Notes under the pieces: generated by a model
What the model was told of the DNA's origin: nothing
The model's database searches: none
Seen by the model: the letters and a program-made list of their open reading frames with translations, nothing else
DNA from: Ancylobacter novellus
GTDB lineage: Bacteria > Pseudomonadota > Alphaproteobacteria > Rhizobiales > Methylopilaceae
NCBI GenBank assembly: GCA_003241695.1
Contig: QFPN01000008.1
Location: 124,001 to 188,000 of the forward strand
Direction of reading: 5' to 3'
Length of the DNA: 64,000 bases
Part shown: piece after piece, positions 16,607 to 24,671 of the stretch
How positions within the stretch are numbered: the first letter of the stretch is position 1
Layout of the letters: each line of letters starts with the position of its first letter
Position numbers and translations under genes: made by a program

Positions 16607-18051
16607 CGGAGCGGCGGCGGATCACGCTCTCAGGTCCCGCCGACGTCGCGGGCTGGCGGCGGGCGGCGCGCTTCCTGCTCGCGGACGACGCGGATCCGCT
16701 CTCGGTCGAATGGCGAACCGCGGGCGACGACGCCGATCTGTTCGCCTCATCGTCCGCCCCGGCCGGCGCGGAGCCTTCGGGCGACGCGCCCTCCCCGCCG
16801 GTGCCGCGAGGCTTTCTGGAGCTCGCCGGATCCGGCCTGCTCCATTCCGATCCGGGTCGTTTCGATCTGTTCTACCGGCTCTTGCGGCGCGTCGCGGCGG
16901 ACCGGCGCGCGATGGAGGATGCGGCGGATCCCGATCTCGTGCGCGCCAGGGCGCTCGCCAAGACAGTGCGGCGCGACCAGCACAAGATGACGGCCTTCGT
17001 GCGCTTCCGCGAGGTCGCCTCGGACGCCGGCCCGCATTTCGTCGCCTGGTTCGAGCCGGACCATCACATCGTCGAGGCGACCGCGCCGTTCTTCACGCGA
17101 CGCTTCGCCTCGATGCGCTGGTCCATCCTCACGCCGGAGCGGTCGGCGCATTGGGACATGAGCGACCTCGCCTTCGCCGAGGGCGCGAGCCGGGGGGACG
17201 CGCCCGACGGCGACGCGCTCGAAGCGCTGTGGCGGACCTACTACGCCTCGATCTTCAACCCCGCCCGGCTGAAGGTCGCGGCCATGCGGGCCGAGATGCC
17301 GAAGAAGTACTGGCGCAACCTTCCCGAGGCGCCGCTCATTCGCCCGCTCATCGCCGAGGCGTCGAAGCGCGCAGCCGATATGGCGGCGGCCGAGCCCCTC
17401 GCGCCGAAGAAAGGCCAGCGCCTCGTGATCGATCCGGCGCCCGAGCGCGCGGACGCCGGCGCGCCGATCGAGACGCTGCGCGAGGCGGTCGAGGCCTGCC
17501 GCGCCTGTCCGCTCTGGGCGCCGGCGACGCAGGCCGTCTTCGGCGAGGGGCCGGCCGACGCCGGCGTGGTGGTGGTGGGCGAGCAGCCCGGCGACAGGGA
17601 GGACATCGCGGGACGCCCCTTCGTCGGCCCCGCGGGCGCGCTGTTCGACCGGGCGGCGGAAGCGGCGGGCTTAGAGCGCGCTCGGGTCTACGTCACCAAC
17701 GCGGTCAAGCATTTCAAATTCGAGCCGCGCGGAAAATTCCGGCTGCACAAGAGCCCCGCGCCCGGCGAGATCGCCGCCTGCCGGACGTGGCTCGAGCGCG
17801 AGCTGGCGACGGTCCGCCCACGCCTCGTGATCGCGATGGGCGCGACCGCGGCGCGCGCAGTTCTCGGGAAAGTCGTGAAGATCGGCGAGGTCCGCGGCGA
17901 GATGCTCACGCGCGACGACGGCCTGGACGTGCTTGTCACCGTCCACCCGTCCTATCTTCTGCGGCTCCCCGAAGAGGCGCGCAAACGCGAAGAGTTCGAC
18001 CGTTTCGTCGAGGATCTGCGGCTCGCGGCGCCGTTTCTTCGGGCAGCCTGA
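16603..18051 (+). CDS. UdgX family uracil-DNA binding protein with N-terminal DUF4130 domain
   Basis: This 482-aa fusion has an N-terminal DUF4130 domain (about 1-250; FYRLLRRVAADRRAMEDAAD, KKYWRNLPEA), usually linked to the radical SAM partner. A C-terminal UdgX domain (about 285-480) carries GEQPGDREDIAGRPFVGPAG and VHPSYLLRL. In UdgX a histidine in a KRRIH loop forms a covalent bond with the uracil site in DNA. Here that loop reads KFRLH (378-382), keeping Arg380 and His382. The GTG start at 16603 overlaps the upstream stop, showing translational coupling. SOS control is inferred from the LexA boxes. Confidence 0.92.
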   Translation: MTERRRITLSGPADVAGWRRAARFLLADDADPLSVEWRTAGDDADLFASSSAPAGAEPSGDAPSPPVPRGFLELAGSGLLHSDPGRFDLFYRLLRRVAADRRAMEDAADPDLVRARALAKTVRRDQHKMTAFVRFREVASDAGPHFVAWFEPDHHIVEATAPFFTRRFASMRWSILTPERSAHWDMSDLAFAEGASRGDAPDGDALEALWRTYYASIFNPARLKVAAMRAEMPKKYWRNLPEAPLIRPLIAEASKRAADMAAAEPLAPKKGQRLVIDPAPERADAGAPIETLREAVEACRACPLWAPATQAVFGEGPADAGVVVVGEQPGDREDIAGRPFVGPAGALFDRAAEAAGLERARVYVTNAVKHFKFEPRGKFRLHKSPAPGEIAACRTWLERELATVRPRLVIAMGATAARAVLGKVVKIGEVRGEMLTRDDGLDVLVTVHPSYLLRLPEEARKREEFDRFVEDLRLAAPFLRAA

Positions 18052-18179
18052 GCCGCAACTTTCCGGAGAGTCCGGACGTTTTCGAAGCGCGGTTCGGCGC
18101 AGGAAGTCGCGCTTTCGCGCGTGTTTCCCTCGGGCGGACAGGCGAGCGCAGGGGCGGCTCAGGATTTGGGGAAGACGTC

Positions 18180-19163
18180 ATGACTGAGCGACCGACCTCG
18201 CAATCCATCGTTCGGCGCGAGCCGGAGCGCGCGTCCTGGTTCGAAGACCGGCGACGCTCGGCCGCCGCGCGGTTCGGCGCCGCGAAGGATTTCGTGCGCG
18301 ACCGGCGCGGCGCGGCCCTCGCCGCCGCAGTCGCGGTCCTCGCCGTTTCGGGCGCAGGCGTCTACGCCGCAGGGAGCGGCGGGCGGGAGGAGGATCACGC
18401 CACGTCGATCGAGGCGCGTGTCGCGAACGGCGAAAAGCGGCTTGGAGAACTCGGCGCGGAGACGAAACGCGCCGAAGACCGGCTCGCCGAGGTCCAGAAG
18501 CGCGCCAACGCGCGCGAAAGCGAGGCGGCCGAAGCGGAGGAGAGGATCGCCGCGCTCGAAAAGCGCCGCGAGTCGCTGACGCGCGAGGTGGCGGAACTCG
18601 TCGCTCCGGTGTCGCCGGGCGGCGAACAATCCGAGAGAGCGTCCGCCCGCGACGATCTCGGCGGACTACCGCCCGACGAAAGCGAGGATGCGGCCGTCTC
18701 GCGCGCGTCTGTGGACGAGACCGACGCCGCTCGCCATACGGGAGACGGATCCGACCGGTCCGCCGCAACCGTCGATCGCTCGGCCCCGCGCCAGCGCGCC
18801 CGCGTCGAAGCCCGTCCCGCCTCGGTCGACGAAGCAGCGACTGCGGCCTATGACGGCGAAACCTCGCCTGTGCGCGTTTTCATCCACGTCCGTTCGGCCG
18901 ACCCGATCGCGCGGGAGCGCGCGGCGGCGGTCGCGGCCGAGCTGGAGCGACGCGGCGTGAAAGTGGCCCAGATCCGCGGCGTGCGGCTGGCCGTGCGGCG
19001 GGACACAGTGCGCTTCTTCTACGATCAGGATCGCGCCGCCGTGCCGGCTTTGCAGGACGCGGTCCGGTCGGTTTCGCCCGACGGCTTCGTTCCTCTCGCC
19101 AAGGACCTGCGCTCCTACGGCGCTCCGCCTCGGCGCGGAACGATCGAGATCTGGCTATCCTAG
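18180..19163 (+). CDS. Membrane-anchored coiled-coil protein with LytR_C/SPOR-like C-terminal domain
   Basis: No characterised homologue is recognised for this 327-aa protein. It has a charged cytoplasmic N-terminus (1-38), one membrane helix (about 40-60, GAALAAAVAVLAVSGAGVYAAG), and a coiled coil (about 70-140) rich in Glu, Arg and Ala. A disordered linker (145-225) follows. The folded C-terminal domain (about 230-327) contains VRVFIHVRSADP and ERRGVKVAQIRGVR and ends RRGTIEIWLS, resembling LytR_C domains of cell-envelope proteins. It follows udgX by 128 bp on the same strand. Topology and function are inferred; it is probably periplasmic. Confidence 0.7.
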   Translation: MTERPTSQSIVRREPERASWFEDRRRSAAARFGAAKDFVRDRRGAALAAAVAVLAVSGAGVYAAGSGGREEDHATSIEARVANGEKRLGELGAETKRAEDRLAEVQKRANARESEAAEAEERIAALEKRRESLTREVAELVAPVSPGGEQSERASARDDLGGLPPDESEDAAVSRASVDETDAARHTGDGSDRSAATVDRSAPRQRARVEARPASVDEAATAAYDGETSPVRVFIHVRSADPIARERAAAVAAELERRGVKVAQIRGVRLAVRRDTVRFFYDQDRAAVPALQDAVRSVSPDGFVPLAKDLRSYGAPPRRGTIEIWLS

Positions 19164-19210
19164 AATCAGACTAGACCTGTCGCGGGAGGGGAGCGGCCGG
19201 CTCCGCCGGC

Positions 19211-19290
19211 GTCCTCCGGCTTGACCTGAGGACACACGCCCGGCCTGAAGCTCGACGTCCGCCGCGGATGGTCCGGTCAAGCCGGACCAT
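19211..19290. repeat. Two-hairpin intergenic repeat, copy 1
   Basis: GTCCTC..GAGGAC (19211-19233) is followed by ATGGTCCGG[TCAAG]CCGGACCAT (19268-19290), a perfect 9-bp stem. The same ordered pair occurs at 55430-55522. The rest of the 19164-19511 gap holds no recognisable gene; the ribosome site for 19512 is weak. Confidence 0.7.
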
Positions 19291-19511
19291 GACGATGTTT
19301 AAGGCCGGCGGAACAACGATCCAGCCTCTCTGATAAGGACGCGAAGCTCGCCGGCCTTCGCCCTCTCCGCCGTTTGCGGAAAATTGTCTGGAACGGTTTC
19401 AGCCCGCGTTGGCGCTGGGACGCAGCTCTTGATGAAATGACAAGGACTTGATGGCAGCCTCCAGGTCGCGCATGGCGGCGTGACGCCCGCGCATCGTGGG
19501 GGTCATCAGTC

Positions 19512-20861
19512 ATGGCGTTGAGCGCCTCGCAGGCGAAGACGGCGCGGCTTGCGCTGCAGCGTTTCGGGCTGGGGCCGAAGCCCGGCCTGATGGAGGCGAT
19601 CGGCGGCGATCCGCTCGCAGCGCTCAAGGCCGAACTCGACGCCGTCGACGTCGCGCTCATCGATGATCCTTCCCTGCCGTCCGCGGCGCAGGCCGGAAAG
19701 CTGTCCCAGAAGGACTTCGCCTCCGCGGAGGAGGTCCGCCAGCGCGAGCTCGCTGCGCGGATCGACAAGCATCTCTCCGCCGGCGTCGGCTTCGTGGAGC
19801 GGCTCGTCCTGTTCTGGTCGAACCACTTCTCGATGTCGATCAACAAGGATCAGGTGATCCGCGGCACGATCGGCCAGCTCGAACGCGACGTCATCCGCAA
19901 GAACGTCCTCGGCAACTTCTCCAAGATGCTGCGCGGCGTCATGCAGCATCCCGGCATGATCCGCTATCTCGACAACCAGGACTCCAAGGGTCCGAAGTCC
20001 GAACGCGGCGACTGGGGCGGCTTCAACGAGAACCTCGCCCGCGAGCTGATGGAGCTTCACACGCTCGGCAGCGGCGCCGGCTACACCGAGGCCGACGTCA
20101 CCCAGATGGCGCTGGTTCTCACCGGCTGGTCCTACATCCGCTCCTGGGAAGTCGGGCAGGATTGGGCCGACGCTCCGGGCGGCAGGCCCGGAATGTTCTA
20201 TTTCCGCGAGAAGTGGCACCAGCCGGGCGCGATCACGCTGCGCGGCAGGAGATATGGGGCGAACGGGATCCAGCAGGGACAGGAGGTTCTCACCGACCTC
20301 GCCCGCGCCCGCGCCACGGCGCAGCACATCGCATTCAAGCTCGTGCGCCATTTCATCACCGACGAGCCGACGCCCGAGATGGTGGAGCCGGTGGCGGCGG
20401 CCTTCCGTGACAGCCGCGGCGACCTGAAGCAGACCGCGCTCGCGCTGATCTCGCTGCCCGCGGCCTGGAGCCGCGAGCATACGAAGATCCGCACCCCCTA
20501 CGAACTCGCGATCGCCCAGTTCCGCGCGCTCGGAACCCGTTACACGACCCAGAACCAGTGGGCCTTCACGGAGCCGCTCCGGGCGATGGACCACCTGCCG
20601 TGGGAGCGCCCGGCGCCCGACGGCTTCCCCGACGAGAACTACGCCTGGCTCGACCCGGACGGCATGACGATCCGGCTCGACACCGCGATGCTCTCCGTCG
20701 ACGTCTTCGCCGGCCAGGCGAAGGCGACCCCGCTCGCCCTCGGCCGCTCGCTCTACGGCAAGTCGCTTTCGGACGACACGGAGGGCGCGCTGACATGGCT
20801 CGCCGAGAAGCGCACCGGCTACACCGTGCTGTTCATGTCCCCCGAATTCCAGAGGCGCTGA
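19512..20861 (+). CDS. DUF1800 domain-containing protein
   Basis: This 449-aa protein matches DUF1800 from its start (ALQRFGLGPKPG) through the core FWSNHFSMSINK, MLRGVMQHPGMIRYLDN and NFAREL-like NENLARELMELHTLG blocks to RAMDHLPWERPAPDG. DUF1800 proteins are nearly always paired with DUF1501, as here (next gene 2 bp downstream), and are thought to form a secreted complex of unknown activity. No signal peptide is visible, unlike its partner, so it may be exported with it. Position in front of DUF1501 is the typical order. Confidence 0.88.
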   Translation: MALSASQAKTARLALQRFGLGPKPGLMEAIGGDPLAALKAELDAVDVALIDDPSLPSAAQAGKLSQKDFASAEEVRQRELAARIDKHLSAGVGFVERLVLFWSNHFSMSINKDQVIRGTIGQLERDVIRKNVLGNFSKMLRGVMQHPGMIRYLDNQDSKGPKSERGDWGGFNENLARELMELHTLGSGAGYTEADVTQMALVLTGWSYIRSWEVGQDWADAPGGRPGMFYFREKWHQPGAITLRGRRYGANGIQQGQEVLTDLARARATAQHIAFKLVRHFITDEPTPEMVEPVAAAFRDSRGDLKQTALALISLPAAWSREHTKIRTPYELAIAQFRALGTRYTTQNQWAFTEPLRAMDHLPWERPAPDGFPDENYAWLDPDGMTIRLDTAMLSVDVFAGQAKATPLALGRSLYGKSLSDDTEGALTWLAEKRTGYTVLFMSPEFQRR

Positions 20862-20863
20862 CG

Positions 20864-22219
20864 ATGACGGATCCGATCTCCTCGCGTCTCGCCGCGGCGG
20901 CGGCGGAAGGCTGCGCCGAATCCCGGCTGCTGCTGTCGCGCCGCGCCGTGCTCGGCATCACAGCCGGGCTGTTCTCCTGCGCCTTCCTCCCCAAAGCCGC
21001 GAGCGCCGCGACCGACGATCCGCGCCTCCTCGTCGTGGTGCTTCGGGGCGGCATGGACGGGATCAACGTCGTGGTGCCCCACGGCGACAAGTCCTACGAG
21101 CGCATGCGCGGAGCGATCGCCATTCCGCGCTCGGCGACGCTGCCGCTCAACACCGACTATTTCGGGCTGAACTCCGCGCTGCCCTCCTTCGGCCGGATGT
21201 TCCTCGCCGGTCAGGCGTCGGCGGTCCACGCGGTCTGCACGCCGCTGCACAACCGCTCGCATTTCGACTGCCAGGACAACCTCGAGAGCGGCCTGCCCGG
21301 CCTCGCCTCCAACCCGACCGGCTGGCTGAACCGCCTGCTGTCGGTCATGCCGCAGGGCTCGCCGATCGACGCCTACGGCGCGATCCAGGTCGGCGAGGCG
21401 CCGCTCCTGCTGCGCGGCCCCGAGCGGGTGCTCGGCTGGTCGCCGACATGGTTCTCTCATCCGCCCGCCGCGATCTCCGACGCGGTGACGACGCTGCTGC
21501 GCAAGCGCGACAAGGAGCTCTACGACGCGCTCAGGGCGGGCATGAAGGCCGACGCCCTCGCCGAGAAGGTCTCGTCCGACGACGACCAGAGCGTCTCGAG
21601 CTTCCGCCGCGCCTTCCGCGGCGCGGCGCGTCTGCTGTCGGCGAAGAACGGTCCGCGCATCGCGGTCATGTCGGTCTCGAACTTCGACACCCACAGCAAC
21701 CAAGGCTCGACCGACGGCTTCCTGTGGGGCTCGCTCAACGAACTCGACGTCGGGCTGAAAGAGTTTTCGGACTACGCCCAGTCGGTCTGGTCCAAGACCG
21801 TCGTGGTGATGGCGACCGAGTTCGGCCGCACGGTGCGGGTCAACGGCGACGACGGCACCGACCACGGCGTCGGCACGGTCGCGCTGCTCGCGGGCGGCGC
21901 CGTGGCGGGCGGGAAGGTGCTGGGCGACTGGCCGGGGCTCGCCGCGAGCAACCTGCTCGACGACAGCGACCTCAAGCCGACCACCGATCTGCGCGCCGTG
22001 TTCAAGGGCGTGCTGGCCGACCATCTCGGCGTGTCGCGCTCCATCCTCGACACGACGGTGTTCCCGGAGTCCGCGGACGTCGCCCCGATGCAGGGCCTCG
22101 TTCGCGGTTCGGCCGCGTCGAGCCTGATGGCGGCCGCAAGCGCGCGGGCGAGCGCGGCCTCCGCCGTGCTGCGGCCCGTCACGCCGATCGAGCGCTACCG
22201 GGCGTCCTTCGGCGTCTGA
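20864..22219 (+). CDS. DUF1501 domain-containing protein (Tat-exported)
   Basis: This 451-aa protein begins with a Tat-like signal: LLLSRRAVLGITAGLF, a hydrophobic core, and likely cleavage after KAASA. The DUF1501 core follows: RLLVVVLRGGMDGINVVVPHGD, HNRSHFDCQDNLESG, and the metal-site-like FGRTVRVNGDDGTDHG, a fold related to sulfatases and alkaline phosphatases. Function is unknown. It starts 2 bp after the DUF1800 stop. Its 3' end overlaps the convergent glucan gene by 25 bp. Confidence 0.9.
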   Translation: MTDPISSRLAAAAAEGCAESRLLLSRRAVLGITAGLFSCAFLPKAASAATDDPRLLVVVLRGGMDGINVVVPHGDKSYERMRGAIAIPRSATLPLNTDYFGLNSALPSFGRMFLAGQASAVHAVCTPLHNRSHFDCQDNLESGLPGLASNPTGWLNRLLSVMPQGSPIDAYGAIQVGEAPLLLRGPERVLGWSPTWFSHPPAAISDAVTTLLRKRDKELYDALRAGMKADALAEKVSSDDDQSVSSFRRAFRGAARLLSAKNGPRIAVMSVSNFDTHSNQGSTDGFLWGSLNELDVGLKEFSDYAQSVWSKTVVVMATEFGRTVRVNGDDGTDHGVGTVALLAGGAVAGGKVLGDWPGLAASNLLDDSDLKPTTDLRAVFKGVLADHLGVSRSILDTTVFPESADVAPMQGLVRGSAASSLMAAASARASAASAVLRPVTPIERYRASFGV

Positions 22220-23889
22220 GGCGCGGGCGGGGGCGCGGGCGGCGCCGGCTCGGCCGGCGGATGGTACTGATAGAGCCAGGTCTCGCTCAGCACCGTGTCG
22301 CCGGTCTTGAGGTAGCAGCGCAGCTCGATCGGATCCGCGCCTTGCGCGGTGAGATCGAACTGCGCGCGCCAATGGCCGGGAATGTCGCTCGGCACGGCTT
22401 CGGCGAAGACGTAGGAGAAGCTCCCGCGCGAGGCGGAGAGCACGGGCTCCACCTTCTGGCCGTAGGCGATGTCCTTCAATGTACCGCCGATGAACTCGAC
22501 CATGAACTTCCGCACGCCCGCGGGACGAGGCAGTCCCGGCTGCCCGCCGCGGCCGAGACGCGTCGCGACGCAGATCGCGAGCGAACCCGGATGCGGCTCC
22601 TGATCCTGCCAGTAGAGCCGATAGGCGAGCGACGCCGTCTCGCCGGGCTGATAGGGTTTCTCGGGAATCCAGTAGGCCACGACGTTGTCGTGAATCTCGT
22701 CGTCGGTCGGCAGCTCCACGAGCTGCACCGCGCCCTTGCCCCACTGTCCGACCGGCTCGACCCAGGTGGAGGGCCGGTCCTCGTATTTCACGCCGTCCTG
22801 ATAGTGGTCGAAGACGCGGTCGCGCTGCAGCAGGCCGAAGCCGCGCGGGTTCTCGTCCGCGAAGGTCGAGGTCATGATGCGCGGCGGATTGTTGAGCGGC
22901 CGCCAGATGCGCTCGCCAGAGCCGGTCCACATCGCGAGCCCGTCGCTGTCATGGACCTCCGGGCGCCAGTCGATCAGCGACGCCTTGGCGGTCTCTGAAA
23001 ACCAGTACATCGAGGTGAGCGCTGCGAGGCCGACCCGGTCGACCGGCTTGCGCAGCGTGATCTCCGCCTCGATGTCCATCAGCGTGCCGCCGGTGCGCCG
23101 GATGAGGAAGCGATAGGCGCCGGCGAGCGACGGCCCGTCGAGAAGCGCATGGACGGTGACGGGATCGCCGTCCTTCGCCGCAGGCTCGAACCAGAAGCCC
23201 ACGAAGTCCGGGAACTCCTCGGCCGCGCCGGGCTGCGGAAACAGCGCGACGCCGCGCGCCGACATGCCCACCTGCCCCTCCTCGCCGATCGCGCGGAAAT
23301 AGGACGCGCCGAGGAAGGTCGCCCAGGGTTCGCGGGCCTTCCAGTCGCCCTTGTCGGTGACTTGGTCCTTGGCCTCCCGAATCCAGAACCCGGCGAAGGC
23401 CGAGGGCTGGTCGGCGAGCTTCCGCGCGACGCTGTCCGCCGGCATGTCGAACAGCGACTGGTCGTAGAGGATCTCGCGCGCCTGCCCGTCCTCGACCGCG
23501 TGCATCCGCACCGTCTTGGGGAAGAACTGCCCCACATGCATGAAGGTGATCGGGTAGGCGCCGGGCGCGCGCCCATAGAGCGCATGATCCGGCCGGTACT
23601 TCAGCTTGCCGTGCGCGTCGTAATCGATGCGGGAGACGATGTCGGGATCGGGCCTTGCCGGCGCAACGTAGGGCTTCGCCGCGAGATCCTTCGCGAACTT
23701 CTTGAGGAGGTCGTAGGAGAAGGGGCTCGGCGGCCCGAAGGTCAGGTCGTCCTTCGCCGCCCCGTCCGCCCGCGCGAACGAAGCGCCGCCGAGCGCTACC
23801 GCCGCCTGAGCCGCGAGGCCCAGTCGGACGAGCGCCCGACGATCGAGCGTCGCGACGGAGCGATGGTCTACAGCGGTCTTCGAGGTCAT
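22195..23889 (-). CDS. Periplasmic glucan biosynthesis protein (OpgG/OpgD family)
   Basis: This 564-aa protein carries the MdoG/OpgG family signatures: TFGPPSPFSYDLLKKFAKDL, IDYDAHGKLKYRPDHALYG, FLGASYFRAIGEEGQVGMSARG and SMYWFSETAKA. OpgG/OpgD act on osmoregulated periplasmic glucans. The N-terminus LDRRALVRLGLAAQAAVALGG with cleavage near FARA is Tat-like, as in OpgD. A longer in-frame start at 23979 adds an unconserved stretch; MTSKTAV at 23889 is preferred. The glucosyltransferase OpgH is not in the window. The Pro-rich C-terminus overlaps the DUF1501 gene. Confidence 0.88.
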   Translation of the reverse strand: MTSKTAVDHRSVATLDRRALVRLGLAAQAAVALGGASFARADGAAKDDLTFGPPSPFSYDLLKKFAKDLAAKPYVAPARPDPDIVSRIDYDAHGKLKYRPDHALYGRAPGAYPITFMHVGQFFPKTVRMHAVEDGQAREILYDQSLFDMPADSVARKLADQPSAFAGFWIREAKDQVTDKGDWKAREPWATFLGASYFRAIGEEGQVGMSARGVALFPQPGAAEEFPDFVGFWFEPAAKDGDPVTVHALLDGPSLAGAYRFLIRRTGGTLMDIEAEITLRKPVDRVGLAALTSMYWFSETAKASLIDWRPEVHDSDGLAMWTGSGERIWRPLNNPPRIMTSTFADENPRGFGLLQRDRVFDHYQDGVKYEDRPSTWVEPVGQWGKGAVQLVELPTDDEIHDNVVAYWIPEKPYQPGETASLAYRLYWQDQEPHPGSLAICVATRLGRGGQPGLPRPAGVRKFMVEFIGGTLKDIAYGQKVEPVLSASRGSFSYVFAEAVPSDIPGHWRAQFDLTAQGADPIELRCYLKTGDTVLSETWLYQYHPPAEPAPPAPPPAPQTPKDAR

Positions 23890-24014
23890 TGTCGGTGTCT
23901 CGTCAGGCGGCGGACGCCGCTTCGGGCGCGCGCAGTCATATGCGCTCGCAGGGGCGAGCGGCAACGAGTACGGCGACATCTAAAAGACGAGGACGACGCG
24001 AAACCCGTCCGGCC

Positions 24015-24146
24015 TCAACGACCGTAGGCGTCCGGCGCGTGGATCTGGCCGCCCGAGCCGCTCGCCTTGGCCGGACCGGCCGGCGGCAGCGCAGCGGCGC
24101 CGGCGACGACGAAGAGGATCGACGAAACGAAAATGGCGAGACGCAT
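24015..24146 (-). CDS. Small putative exported protein
   Basis: A 43-residue frame begins MRLAIFVSSILFVVAGAAA and has a clean signal-peptide pattern with a likely cleavage near AKA, leaving about 17 residues ending HAPDAYGR. No family is recognised and there is no clear ribosome site, so it could be spurious. Upstream start 24218 in the same frame gives 67 aa. Confidence 0.35.
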   Translation of the reverse strand: MRLAIFVSSILFVVAGAAALPPAGPAKASGSGGQIHAPDAYGR

Positions 24147-24557
24147 CGGGGGAGACTCGAGAGATGCAACGCGGGCGGACGAAGATTGCGGGGCGTTCCC
24201 TAACAATCTCCCCACCAACGCGAAACAGGCGCATCGGGTTTCAACGGCGCCGAAATTTAGGCGCCCCGCCCTACGGATTGACGGAACCGTTCATATTTGA
24301 ACGATTTCTTGGCGGATTCGGGCGAGATCGAGGCGTGAGAGAGGGCGAGCCGTCGGGTTCACGTGGCTCGGCGGCAACAGTGTCCGCGACGACCTGCCTC
24401 GTCGCGCGAGCCCCCGCCTCAAGGAATAGCGGAAGGCCGCCATTTACCTCCTGTTCTGGAGGCCCGAATTTCGAGGCATGCCAGCGGAGATCCTTCAGGC
24501 TTTAACGATCAACGTTTTTCGACCTCATTTTGATATGGAATAACTCCAATTCAAATT

Positions 24558-24572
24558 TGATCATATAAATCA
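24558..24572. promoter_or_regulatory. TGA-N9-TCA box (RirA/iron-responsive-operator-like) upstream of haem operon
   Basis: TGATCATATAAATCA is a 15-bp TGA-N9-TCA element inside a larger palindrome, TTGAT-N7-ATCAA (24557-24573). It lies in an unusually AT-rich tract (24490-24580) about 100 bp before the receptor start. RirA represses iron uptake genes in rhizobia through such sites. The gap 24147-24671 otherwise shows no convincing gene. Confidence 0.5.
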
Positions 24573-24671
24573 ATGACTTATTGGCGCCCGAACGGCGCCG
24601 TGCTACGACCACGGGCGTCGGCCGAGCGGCGATCGCGATGGTCGAGCATCTCGTTTTCAGAGTTTCGGGGC

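Noticed and set aside
15607..19163. Frames linking the radical SAM gene, udgX and the coiled-coil gene into longer fusions
   Set aside because: Upstream parts are Arg/Ala-rich shadow sequence; each real gene has its own start (GTG 16603, ATG 18180).
19164..19511. Possible tRNA or small gene in the gap before DUF1800
   Set aside because: No cloverleaf or CCA-like end; the visible structure is explained by the repeat hairpins.
24573..24671. Upstream ATG start of the TonB receptor at 24573
   Set aside because: The extra 33 residues put charged sequence before the signal peptide, overlap the candidate operator, and lack a ribosome site.
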